64,000 nucleotides of DNA, taken from NCBI GenBank assembly GCA_038373885.1, contig JAWZYV010019464.1, forward strand, positions 992,001 through 1,056,000, written 5' to 3'. Positions 23,568 to 33,059 of this stretch are shown here, in pieces. The first letter of the stretch is position 1. Every line of letters starts with the position of its first letter. The notes beneath the pieces are model-generated. The model saw only the letters and a list, made by a program, of their open reading frames with translations. It ran no database searches and was not told the origin of the DNA. The DNA is from Cheiracanthium punctorium (lineage: Eukaryota > Arthropoda > Arachnida > Araneae > Cheiracanthiidae). The translations under genes and the position numbers were made by a program.

Positions 23568-25054
23568 GCATAATTCTACTATCTATTCTTCCAGTTTTGC
23601 TTATTTGGAGAGAAAAAAAAGTGTGAAATATTTTCATAATTTTCAAACTATACAATCGAATTATTGAAAAAGAGATTCTTATCTATAAGAACTACGTAAT
23701 TTTTATTTTATCTGTACGGAAATTTAGTCGCACTTCAGTTTTCTACCTTTCGTACCGTGAAAAAGTTTTATACACTTTTCTTTCATTAAAAATAATAACA
23801 TATTGCTGTTGATAAATTAGGAGATATTTTTTTCTTCGTTAAAAAAATGCTCTTCGAAATTCAGCTCTTACACCGCGAGGAAAAAAAAAGGTTAAAAAGG
23901 AAAAAAAAAAGACAAAACCCTCTGTGTGTCGAGTCTTTTTTCTTTTTTTTTCCCATGCTTACTTTTAACGAACTGATTACAACAGCTCCAATCGTTTATT
24001 AATATGCAGAGCATATGGTTTCATAATGACTGTTTACGAGAAGCAGATATTTATCCTTTGCAGGTAATTAGTGTTTTTTTTATTATTCGTCATCTATCAT
24101 ACGAGGAAATATACAAGTAAAACATCTTATGAAAAAATCTTCTAATAAAAATAGCTTTGAAAAAGATGTATCAGACTGTTTTGATTTTTTTCTTGGCTCT
24201 TATATTCTGCGATATAAAAAAATTGTTTAAAATTATTATTTTAAACATTTTTCAAAAAATATTTTCTCTTTTTTAAGTATAATGTGAAGTAATGTTTAAC
24301 TATGGCGTAAGTGAAAAAAAAATTGTTTAAAATTATTATTTCAAACATTTTTTAAAAAATATTTTCACTTTTTTAAGTATAATGTGAAGTACTGTTTAAC
24401 TATTGCGTAAGTGAAAAAAAATTCATTTTTCATCTTAAATTCATTTTTCAATTCTTAAATATTGGGTTTTTACATATTGTTTATTAAAACATGTCATGTG
24501 AAGACTGTAAATTGAGTTCCATTTACTTAAATTACATTTTAAAGAAAAAATTTCCTAATGTTTTCTTATAAATGTAGAATAAGACCAAAAACATTTTGAA
24601 CGGTAACACAGAGCTATACTACAAGTATTATTAAACACGACATGCAGAGATTGGCCATTATTGAAGTTCAGAAACTAACTAGCACTTAAGTTTCTAAATG
24701 ACGAATCTATACTTATTAAATTTCTCTGTATGAGGAATTTTTCTGCCAACCTAGAATTTCTAAATAAACACAAAGTTATGTGCATTTAATAAAAATTTTA
24801 TTTTCATCTATAATATTCTCTCTTTTTTTAGATACTGAGTAGTTTAAACTTAATACTGTTAAAATGCAGAAATATCACATTATCTCATTCAGTGTACTGC
24901 ACTTTAAACAAAACTGCACGCTGTATGTTCTTAGACATTAAAAAAGGGGCATGCTTTTTTTTTTTCTTTACAAACATATTTCATATATATAATTGAAGCT
25001 GCAAAAAGCATACATAAACATATTTAATTGTCTGATCGTACGATGCATACTCTT
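23568..25054. other. AT-rich gene-free interval
   Basis: Includes purine and pyrimidine runs at 23878-23952 and the small tandem duplication listed separately. No gene is supported. Confidence 0.45.
24216..24420 (+). repeat. Tandem duplication, two units of about 103 bp
   Basis: Both units contain TTGTTTAAAATTATTATTT and AAGTATAATGTGAAGTA, and end GCGTAAGTGAAAAAA. They differ at only a few positions. Confidence 0.8.
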
Positions 25055-25755
25055 TATTCTTTTAGAGCCCTAGAACTATCTAATTAAATTGATCAATATA
25101 ACATAATCGTGAAAGCAATAGTGACGAACTATTATAGTATAAAATCAAATTCTTGTAATAAAACTTGTTTGGCTTATCTGACAGACTAAATTTTAAGATT
25201 TTCCACAGGAAAACACCAAAACAATAAGAAGCTATTGGCGAGCAATTAAAAAAATAGTCAAAATAAATTCAGAGTACTAGAGCAGAAAACTCCATTAGTT
25301 TACTAACTATACTTTCTTAATTAACTGGAGTATTCCAATTTATTCATTTACCTTTCTAAGACTTTTTTTTCTCTCTTTTTAATATTAAGGGTTTTACTCT
25401 AAAAAGTTGGCGATTAATTTCTAAATTAATAATTTCTAAATCTATAAAAATACTTCGTTACTGAGGAGGGCTAGAGACCTCTTGAACATTTTATCCCATT
25501 GACATTTTTTAATGTTGTTTTATGTTCTAATTTGTTTGTTTTTATATGCTCTGTATTTGATCTCGTACTCGTCTCTGTAAAGCGTGGGATAATGTCCAAA
25601 ATGCTGCTGCATTGGAAATAAATAAAAAAAATTAAAAATAATTTTAGTACAAGGAGCAGTCTACTATAATATAATTACCATTTAATAGTTATTTATTAAC
25701 TGTGAGTGTGTAAAAGAAGAAAGAGGTAGATGTCAGTTATTAGTTCACAAAAAAA
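25055..25755 (+). repeat. 0.7 kb repeat, uninterrupted copy
   Basis: Runs from TATTCTTTTAGAGCCC to TTAGTTCACAAAAAAA. The same sequence occurs at 27107-30900 in direct orientation but split by three insertions. This copy therefore preserves all three empty sites. No coding region was recognised; the A-rich segment at about 25610-25650 could be a retroelement tail, but that is speculative. Confidence 0.85.
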
Positions 25756-25897
25756 GATTAAGTTAAAATCCAATTTAAAAAGATTAAGTTTAAATTGGAT
25801 TTTAATAGAAGTATGCACATGTTTAAAATTATTTGAAACTTAAATATCTGAGCAACGAACATTTCGCACAACATATATATTTTTCTTAAAGTTTTTG

Positions 25898-26100
25898 TCG
25901 CTGTTGTGCTGTATTGATGCAAAGCTGCACTAGGGCTACATGCCTAAAAAGGAGGAGTTGCCTTGGGCAAGGACTTTTTAAGGAGGCTCTAAAGCGTATT
26001 CACATTAGATTTGCAGAAACCCGACCAAAACTCCAGACCGTTAGATCAACAGCCGCGCGGTTGAATTCACACTTCAGCCATCTATTATGCTCAGTTCAAA
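25898..26100 (-). mobile_element. tRNA-derived SINE, degraded copy
   Basis: Related to the SINEs at 53441 and 56416 through GACTTTTTAAGG, CATTxxATxTGxAGAAA and the GACCGTTAGATCAACAG segment. The tRNA-like head (right side, minus strand) is eroded and no target duplication is evident. Confidence 0.6.
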
Positions 26101-26195
26101 AGCTTTGTACCTTGGAATACTGCACAATATTCTAGAACCTCTGCTGTGAAAAGTAATTACCTTAAACATGTCAACTGAAGTATTGCCTTTCTCGC

Positions 26196-27045
26196 AAAAC
26201 TAATTAAAATACTTGCTGTCAGTCAGCAAAACTAATTAAAATACTTGCTGAAGTCAATCTAAGCTGCAAAATTGTTGCTTATTGAGCACCACCCAGGAGG
26301 CACACGTATCTTGATGACTGCTACGGACGCGAGTAACGTTACCCCGACAATTTTTGAACTTAAATTAAGGAAATTTTAACAAGATCACTTAGTAAATATA
26401 TCTGATAAGAAAGCAATAATTTAAATGAACGAAGCAGGAATTGTAGGAGGCCAACATAAAAGTAAAAATCGGCTGTTCGAGCCTAGTCAGGTGGAGACCC
26501 CTCCCCTAATTTTTTAGTTTCATTATTGCCGTATTAAAACGATATTAATTGACTATGTCATTTTATCTCTCATCTTTCGTGTATTTCGACTGGTAACCCT
26601 CTAATGAAATTTTTAGGATTGTTAACCTATTTATAGAAAAATACATGGGATGCATGTTCTACAGCTTACGAAATAGTGTAACAATAGATTAAAGCTGCTG
26701 TGGACTAATAGTATTTAAATATATGTAAAAAATACACGGGATGCATATTCTACAGCTTACGAAATATTGTAACAATAGATAAAAGCATTTAAAGTACCAA
26801 TAGTATTTAAATATATGTAAAATTATATCGCATACTTTTATGTCGCTTTTTTGGGACACAGTTTTCGGACAATTTTCAATAACGGGGTGAGAGATAAAAT
26901 GACATAGTCATTAAAAATGTTATTAACTTGATGTCTCAATTCCCGATCTAAGAAACGTACGTAAATTTCGTAAGCTGTAGAATATGCATCACATGCATTT
27001 TCTATATATAGGTTACAATCATAAAAATTTCAACAGCTGAAGAAT
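26196..27045. repeat. Inverted and tandem repeat complex
   Basis: CAAAACTAATTAAAATACTT occurs twice in tandem (26200-26250). From 26543 to about 26680 a segment including GACTATGTCATTTTATCTCT and ATGCATGTTCTACAGCTTAC recurs in reverse complement at 26880-27040, giving a large palindrome. Inside it, a unit of about 105 bp (CTACAGCTTACGAAATA) is tandemly duplicated at 26640-26820. It may be a decayed palindromic element; no target duplication was found. Confidence 0.55.
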
Positions 27046-27434
27046 AAGAATATCTAGACTACGTGATTCCATTATTATTGCCCTTGGCGAGTTTTGCTTT
27101 TTGCATTATTCTTTTAGAGCCCTAGAACTATCTAATTAAATTGATCAATATCACATAACCGTGAAAGCAATAGTGACGAACTATTATAGTATAAAATCAA
27201 ATTCTTGTAATAAAACTTGTTTGGCTTATCTGACAGACTAAATTTTAACATTTTCCACAGGAAAACACCAAAACACTAAGACGCTATTGGCGAGCAATTA
27301 AAAAAATAGTCAAAATAAATTCAGAGTACTAGAGCAGAAAACTCCATTAGTTTACTAACTATACTTTCTTAATTAACTTCAATATTCCAATTTATTCTCT
27401 TACCTTTCTAAAATTTTTTTGCTCTCTTTAAATA

Positions 27435-28969
27435 CACGCTGCCACCCAAATTGCAACACAGAAAAACAAAGATATCACAACAAAATTTATTGTGTAGAAA
27501 CATGTTGACCAAGTAAACAACATGATAAATTTACAGCATTCTATGAAGCGTGGTTCCTGCCCAAATCAGTACCCAGAGTAGCCGCCGTAGTTGGAGATCA
27601 CAGCTGCCACACGCCTCGGCATTGATTCAAAGAGACTTTGGAATGTGTTCTTGGGGTACCGCAGACCAAGCAGCTTCCACACGTTGCCAAAGTTGATCTG
27701 GTGGTGACAGCTGGGATGAACCTCTGGGTCAGTCGTTGAGCAACCATGGACCACATGTTTTCTATCGCGAAAGATCCGGAGAGCGCGCCGGCCAGGGAAG
27801 CAATTCAAGTCTGGTGATTGACGAGAACCCTTGGACAAGCGTGCCACGTGTGGCCCGTGCATTATCCTGCTGAAATATGGCTGTTGGCAAGCCCTGAAGG
27901 TAAGAAAGGACAACTGGCTCCAACACCTCGGAGATGTAGCGCTGGCTGGTTAAAGTACCGGCAATGCGTACTAGAAGGAGTGCCGAGAGAGATATCCGAT
28001 ACCGCCCCATACCATAATACCCGGTGCAGGGGACCAGTTGGTGAACGGTGGCATGAAATGCCAGCTGATTCCAGCCATCCTCTCCTCCCACGGTTGGGGG
28101 TTCCCCCTCCCAGACTCCGAAATTACGACCGGTGCCGTTGGTGTCTGCCATACAAGAAGATGCTGGGGGACTCCGTCCCAGTAAAAGAGAATTTCATTCC
28201 ATTTCTGTCCGGTCCCCACAATCCTTTCCCTTTCATTCGCAAACCAATTGGCCGCGGAGACGTCCTGAGGGTTTCCGCCGTCCCCCCCAGAGGTAGACCA
28301 AAGCAACGGACCGTCTTTGCGGACAGAACCATTTTCCCTTGCTTGTAAACGACGTCCGAATGGGTAGAAAAACGGCGCAGGACCACTGGATGATGCGTTA
28401 CAGGACTGAAATTCTGCTGTGATATGGTTTTCGTGGATGTGACTGAGGTCGGTCCGTCACCTGCCATGCGTAAAACGAATCTTGCCTTGTCCCTATCACG
28501 TGAACGTGGTGCCAACTGGAGGTCGATGCGGTCGATCACGTTCTGTCCCGCTCGTACCCTCCTGCACCCAACGATCCACATATCCGCAATCCACAGTTGT
28601 TTTTGGTTTTTCCCGTCCAATACGACGAGACCGGATTTCCCTGAAAAGATATACCCACAATCTCGGTATGCCACTATCCTTCCTCTGTCAAACTCGGATA
28701 CTTGATCAAAAGATGATCGTTGTTTCCTACGAGGCATAATTTATCGTTTTTTTGAAAAAAAAGCAAGAAAAACACAATTGCTGTACTTGAAACCGTCGAA
28801 ATCTCCAAGCCTTAAATAGCGCTTTGAGGTGGCGCCACAGGCGCGCTTGATGTGCGTCTGCGCTGAAATTCTAATCATTTGCATATCTCACCTCAGCTAA
28901 TGCATGTTGTAAATTTCATATTATTTGCATGCTTCCTTCAGGGTGTTGCATTTACGATGGCCAGCAGTG
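27435..28969 (-). mobile_element. Tc1-like DNA transposon
   Basis: A 1535 bp element with imperfect TIRs of about 27 bp (CACGCTGCC...TTGCAACAC at left; reverse complement CACTGCTGGCC...TGCAACAC at right) and TA on both sides (27433-27434, 28970-28971). The empty site is visible at about 25392-25393 in the uninterrupted repeat. It carries one transposase gene on the minus strand. Length is normal for a Tc1 element, so it is structurally complete, but its gene is broken. Confidence 0.9.
27566..28737 (-). pseudogene. Tc1-family transposase, frameshifted
   Basis: The gene starts at 28737 with MPRRKQRSSFDQVSEFDRGR followed by IVAYRDCG, the expected N-terminus of the DNA-binding region, and ends at 27566 with ESMPRRVAAVISNYGGYSGY. 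Four overlapping frames have to be combined to read it: 28737-28123, 28306-27971, 28151-27762 and 27913-27566. Recognisable blocks in order are WNEILF (the first catalytic Asp region, altered), PAPGIMVWGGIGY, VRIAGTLTSQRYISEVLEP, IFQQDNARA (second Asp present) and WPARSPDLS (third acidic region). At least three frameshifts rule out a functional enzyme. The about 390-codon span is close to normal Tc1 length. Confidence 0.88.
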
Positions 28970-29294
28970 TATTAAGGGTTTTACTCTAAAAAGGTGGCGA
29001 TTAATTTCTAAATTAATAATTTCTAAATCTATAAAAATACTTCGTTACTGGGAGGCTAGAGACCTCTTGAACATTTTATCCCATTGACTGTTTTTAATGT
29101 TGTTTTATGTTCTAATTTGTTTGTTTTTATAAGCTCTGTATTTGATCTCGTACTCGCCTCTGTAGAGCGTAGGATAATGTCCAAAAAGCTGCTTCATTGG
29201 AAATAAATTAAAAAAAATTAAAAATAATAAAAATCAGATCACATACACACAAAAAGAAATATTCAGCCTTCAGCTGAAATTAGTTTCCCCTCCG

Positions 29295-29663
29295 CTAAAG
29301 AGGTTTTTTGACAGAACCTTTTAATTTGTATTGGCAGCCATGTACAGGATGTATTTGCATGTAAATCAAACGGGGAGAAACCAACCGTTCTTCCAGTGGT
29401 GTCAAGTATTTTAAACAATCCGGTATTTCGGGGAATTCGAAGCCATTGCTTATAGCTAATTCTGGTATTGTCAATTTAATCAAACAATCGTAACATGTTT
29501 TGCAAAATTTGCCAATATCATCGATATCTTTGTAAAAGACTAGTTTTATAAAGTCCGTTGTCGCTCCTTTGGACAGTAAAGTTGTTTTGGAATGGGTTCT
29601 TATTGACTTTTTGAACCACAGTCGATCACAACAATAGCATTGGTGGATTGGACCATCCAGCAA
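29295..29663 (-). pseudogene. DUF6570-like fragment of a Helitron-type polyprotein
   Basis: The minus-strand frame reads a cysteine-rich start (CYCCDRLWF, then CKTCYDC) and then ISNGFEFPEIPDCLKYLTP followed by LEERLVSPRL and MQIHP. The order NGF-PEIP-L-LEERLVSPR is characteristic of the DUF6570-type region that lies upstream of the Helitron helicase-like domain. The frame ends at KGSVKKPL exactly where the left subterminal repeat begins, showing that everything downstream (Rep, helicase) has been deleted. The family name is recalled from known architectures and was not tested by a search. Confidence 0.65.
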
Positions 29664-29680
29664 CAGCTTCGAAAAATTTC

Positions 29681-30181
29681 TCAGCTAATTTTACGAAATT
29701 CTAGTTCTTCACACCTTACATTTAGATCAGTATCTGTTCTTGGTCTTTTCGATGGTATATCTAGACAGAGTCGTAAACGTTTTCTGTCTTGTCTTCTGGA
29801 TTTGGATTCCGCTTCTTGAGCACGAAAATCTGGATCTTCCCTTTTTCTTTGCATAAATAGACGGTTAGTTTCACGATGACTTTCTTCCGGATTAGACAAC
29901 TGGCGAGGACGGCCAGCGCGGCCTTGAACAACAGTCCCGGGTATATTCTTCTGATATTTAACGATGTAATACTGAACAGTAGAGCGTGAAATACCAAGCC
30001 TACGAGCTATTTCACACTGATCCCGCAAAAATGAAAATTTTAGAAATGCCACGACAGAACACCACCACTTGCTCCGAGGAGGGACAAAAGTTTTGAACGC
30101 GACTCTGGAAACAAATCCAAGTTCTGAAAAATGAAATCGGAACCTCGGGAACTTGACAGCCAGTCGCAGACGCTCTGACAA
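29681..30181 (-). pseudogene. Helix-turn-helix plus basic region protein fragment of the Helitron-like element
   Basis: The minus-strand frame contains RDQCEIARRLGISRSTVQYY at about residues 53-72, a good homeodomain-like helix-turn-helix (ARRLGIS-R-STVQYY), followed by VVQGRAGRPRQLS, an AT-hook-like GRPR segment. From about residue 98 it has a highly charged stretch, RLFMQRKREDPDFRAQEAES, of the kind seen at the start of Helitron polyproteins. The first about 50 residues probably belong to another frame, since a different minus-strand frame is also open from 30315 to 30040. The stop at 29681 separates it from the next fragment by only 18 bp, so both were probably one protein originally. It is not an independent host gene. 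Confidence 0.55.
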
Positions 30182-30411
30182 AATCTTACAGTTTCCCCTT
30201 TTGTTTCATCTGACGTTACTTTGAAATTTTTCAAGTATCCATTATTCCAATCATGTGTCGGATCTTGGTGTGTTTCAAATTTCCGTGAGATCTGTAAGAT
30301 TTTATTTACTATCAATTATCATCCACGACTTTTTTTGTCTGCCCAAAACTATTACCCTCTTTAGCGGAGGGTAAAAAATACTTTTAGTACAAGGAACAGT
30401 CTACTATAATA

Positions 30412-30815
30412 TTAGGTTTTAACGAAAGTTTCCCGCCACCTCAAACATCGTCAGCACACAGTTCGCGTTGGCGTATTGGCTCCTATTTTGTCAAACGATT
30501 TTTGGCATTTAGAAGAAAGAGACTTACTTTATAACACTATGGTGTTGAAATCTGTAAAAAATATAGTTATCATTAAGTAAAAGGTGTCTCAAATGACACT
30601 ATCACTCTAGAGGATTAGAACCATCCTTTACTTCCAGTTGTGTTGCAAAAAGTCAGCTACAAAATATCAACGAATTATGAGTACAGCTTTAAATACTATT
30701 GTTGTATCATATGACACTGTGCAGGTTTGGTACCGAAAGTTCAAAAACAGTTATCTAAGGAGTTAGAAGTGAGTTTTTCAGGCAGATTTGGCGGAAAACT
30801 TTCGTTACAACCTGA
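30412..30815 (-). mobile_element. 404 bp TA-flanked MITE, copy 1
   Basis: Inverted termini TTAGGTTTTAACGAAAGTTT and (reverse complement of the right end) TCAGGTTGTAACGAAAGTTT, about 26 bp, with TA at 30410-30411 and 30816-30817. The uninterrupted TA is visible in the first copy of the host repeat near 25675. Two further copies, 403-404 bp, lie at 39400 and 61409. No transposase is present. TA target and size fit a Tc1/mariner-superfamily MITE. Confidence 0.85.
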
Positions 30816-30900
30816 TATAATTACCATTTAATAGTTATTTATTAACTGTGAGTGTGTAAAACAAGAATGAGGTAGATGTCAGTTATTAGTTCACAAAAAA

Positions 30901-32018
30901 ATATGCACTTTTACCACTAACAAGCGTGATTTTTTTTTAAGAAAACGAACTTAAAATAACTTCACCATTTTGATAAATTATTCCTGTTCTAAAATAGTAT
31001 TTTGGCAATTTTTTGCCAAATGCACAAGATATCGCGAAGCCGAATTCTGTTTTAGGAACTTGTTTTGTCTTCAAACTTCGCAATTAACCCTCAAAAGTGT
31101 CCGCCCATGTGAGTTTTGACTTAAAACTACACCACTTTACTCGCAAAATTCTAGACAATGGTTTAAAAACGTGTTTTTTTTCCAAATTAGCGAATGAAAG
31201 CATCATCAGAATTTGACCAAATTACTATGGGACCACGCATAAAGCACTCCTTTTCAAATAGAAGACTTATCAAAAGACTTATCAAGACTTATCAAAATCG
31301 GCCCACGAGTCAAAAAACTATCGATGAGCGTACATAGAAGAAAAACACGCTCGTATTTTAAGAACGGCACTAAAGTGCTGTATATTAAAATCGCATCATA
31401 ATCCATGCGCCTACCTTGCATTTCTTCCCTATTTTCCATTAAATTGGAAAGTGTATCATTATCCATGACTTTGTCGTATTTTTATTCATTTTTTCATAAA
31501 ACACTTCGTTGGTATCTAAGTCTGTATTAAAATCGCCCAATGAAACTGTTATACAACCTTCGTCAGGCTTATTTTAACTATACTCCCCCTTTATAAATAC
31601 TGACTGATACCCCCTTTATAAATACTGACACTTCTTCAGAACTGAAATCTATATTAAAATCGTTTACGAAAAGTGCTTTACAATCTTCGCCAGGCATAGC
31701 TTAACTGTACTTTTCCTTTTGTAATAAACTGTATTGTTTGACAGTTCCTAGCCAACTTTGGAATATATCACCAAGCTAGTTTCATTCTCGGGGACTTATT
31801 TTTTGGTGCCAAACTTGGCGATAAATCATAAAAAAATTACAAAACTTGGCGATTTTCAACATTATATTGTTCCCTTCGAGCGCTGTCGTGCAAGTGCAGT
31901 GAAAAACACGTCGACCTTTAAAAATCGTGTCCACAGAAGTCCACAAATTATATGTCGATAGAAAATACCAGAGTGAACGAAATAGCATTCTAGTTTCTCT
32001 GTATTCTAAAAAAAAAAA
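30901..32018. other. Interval with TTGGCGA fragments and GDFNI-type remnants
   Basis: Short GGCGA/CCAAA motif fragments occur at 31000-31090 and 31750-31860. The middle portion holds the coding-derived repeats listed at 31360-31720. No intact gene is present. Confidence 0.45.
31360..31720 (-). pseudogene. Degenerate tandem units encoding DFNI-type peptides
   Basis: On the minus strand one unit reads MPGEDCKALFVNDFNIDFSS (from about 31696) and a second, about 130 bp downstream, reads DEGCITVSLGDFNTD before continuing to EVFYEKMNKN and SWIMIHFP. The same units occur on the plus strand at 55826-56290. GDFNI is a motif of endonuclease-type and Helitron-associated proteins, so these are probably fragments of a transposon gene. 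Stops and frameshifts interrupt both units. Confidence 0.5.
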
Positions 32019-33052
32019 TCTGGAGTGACTCAACTCGACTTTCCGAACACTTACGATTAAGATCATTACCAAGCATTTAAATAAATTTTAATCGATGAAT
32101 CATTCAAACATATATACCAAATTGAAACTCAATCGAATGCACCGTTTAAACGCTTGCGCACTTTCAAGAATTTCTCCCCATATGCCATTATGCCATAATA
32201 TAAAAGAAAGTTTTGTCGTAGCCCTGTAGGAGAACTATAAGTCCTATACACACCAAAATCAATACCGGTCTTAGGATGGTGGTTTATAACATGTATACCC
32301 AATTTGAGCTCAATCGAATGTATCGTTTAAACGCTAGCGCACTTTCAAGAATTTCCCCCGATAGGCCATAATGTAAAAGAAATCTTTGTCGTAGCCCTGT
32401 AGAAAAACTATAAGTCCTATGCACACCAAAATCAATAACGGTCTTGCGACGGTGGTTTATAACATATATACCCAATTTGAGCTCAATAGAATTTACCGTT
32501 TAAACGCTAGCGCACTTTCAAGAAATTCCCCCCATAGGCCATAATGTAAAAGAAATCTTTGTCGTAGCCCTGTAGAAAAACTATAAGTCCTATACACACC
32601 GAAATCAATACCGGTCTTGCAACGGTGGTTTATAACATATATACCCAATTTGAGCTCAATCGAATCTACCGTTTAAACGCTAGCGCACTTTCAAGAAATT
32701 CCCCCCATAGGCCATAATGTAAAAGAAATCTTTGTCGTAGCCCTGTAGAAAAACTATAAGTCCTATACACACCCAAATCAATACCGGTCTTGCGACGGTG
32801 GTTTATGACCTATATATCCAATTTGAGCTCCATCGAATGCTCCGTTCAGGAGCTATCGTGTTCACTCACATACACACAAACACACATACACACACACACA
32901 CACACATACACACATACATACATACATCTCGTAAAAATAGCATAAATGGATTCAGAAGCCCTCAAAACGTGTAAAAACACCAAAATCTCGAAGTCGAATT
33001 TTTTCATGATTACAATACTTTCCTTACATGGTACATGTTCGGAAAGTAAAAA
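32019..33052 (+). mobile_element. Helentron-like element with tandem units and CA tract, copy A
   Basis: Starts TCTGGAGTGACT and carries subterminal inverted repeats ACTTTCCGAACA (about 32039) and TGTTCGGAAAGT (about 33036). The core consists of tandem units of 173 bp, then a CA microsatellite (about 32868-32927), then a conserved about 120 bp tail in which ACTTTCC and GGAAAGT can form a 3' hairpin. Subterminal repeats, central tandem repeats, a simple-sequence tract and a 3' hairpin are the known layout of non-autonomous Helentrons. Copy B lies at 46208-47083. No protein is encoded. Confidence 0.6.
32282..32866 (+). repeat. 173 bp tandem units inside the Helentron-like element
   Basis: Units begin at 32282, 32455, 32628 and 32801 with GTTTATAACATATATACCCA, giving an exact 173 bp period. 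Each includes CGTTTAAACGCTAGCGCACT and TTTGTCGTAGCCCTGTAGAA. A diverged first unit precedes 32282. Copy B has fewer units (about 46469, 46642, 46809). Confidence 0.85.
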
Positions 33053-33059
33053 GTTACGG

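Larger units (their letters stand above)
29229..30381 (-). mobile_element. Helitron/Helentron-like fragment with subterminal inverted repeats
   Basis: This insertion interrupts the 0.7 kb repeat at a run of T (uninterrupted site at about 25649) without a detectable target duplication. Subterminal inverted repeats CCCTCCGCTAAAGAGG (about 29288-29303) and CCTCTTTAGCGGAGGG (about 30356-30371) lie near the ends. A 6 bp-stem hairpin TTCAGC-CTTCA-GCTGAA (about 29263-29279) lies between the left repeat and the left end, which is the 3' end relative to the genes. Minus-strand coding remnants resemble the N-terminal part of Helitron polyproteins. Absence of target duplication, insertion at T, subterminal repeats and a 3' hairpin all fit Helentron-type elements. 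The Rep and helicase domains are absent, so this is an internally deleted, non-autonomous derivative. Confidence 0.65.
27107..30900 (+). repeat. 0.7 kb repeat, copy expanded by three nested insertions
   Basis: Collinear with 25055-25755 apart from insertions of 1.54 kb (27435-28969, Tc1), 1.15 kb (29229-30381, Helitron-like) and 0.40 kb (30412-30815, MITE). Length arithmetic agrees: 701 bp plus the three insertions and two TA duplications gives about 3.80 kb against 3.79 kb observed. Confidence 0.85.

Noticed and set aside
27818..28348. A 176-codon plus-strand open frame
   Set aside because: It is the antisense shadow of the Tc1 transposase pseudogene, whose motifs are clear on the minus strand.
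32282..32866. CRISPR-like regularly spaced repeats
   Set aside because: The whole 173 bp unit is repeated without unique spacers; it is a tandem repeat inside an animal transposon.
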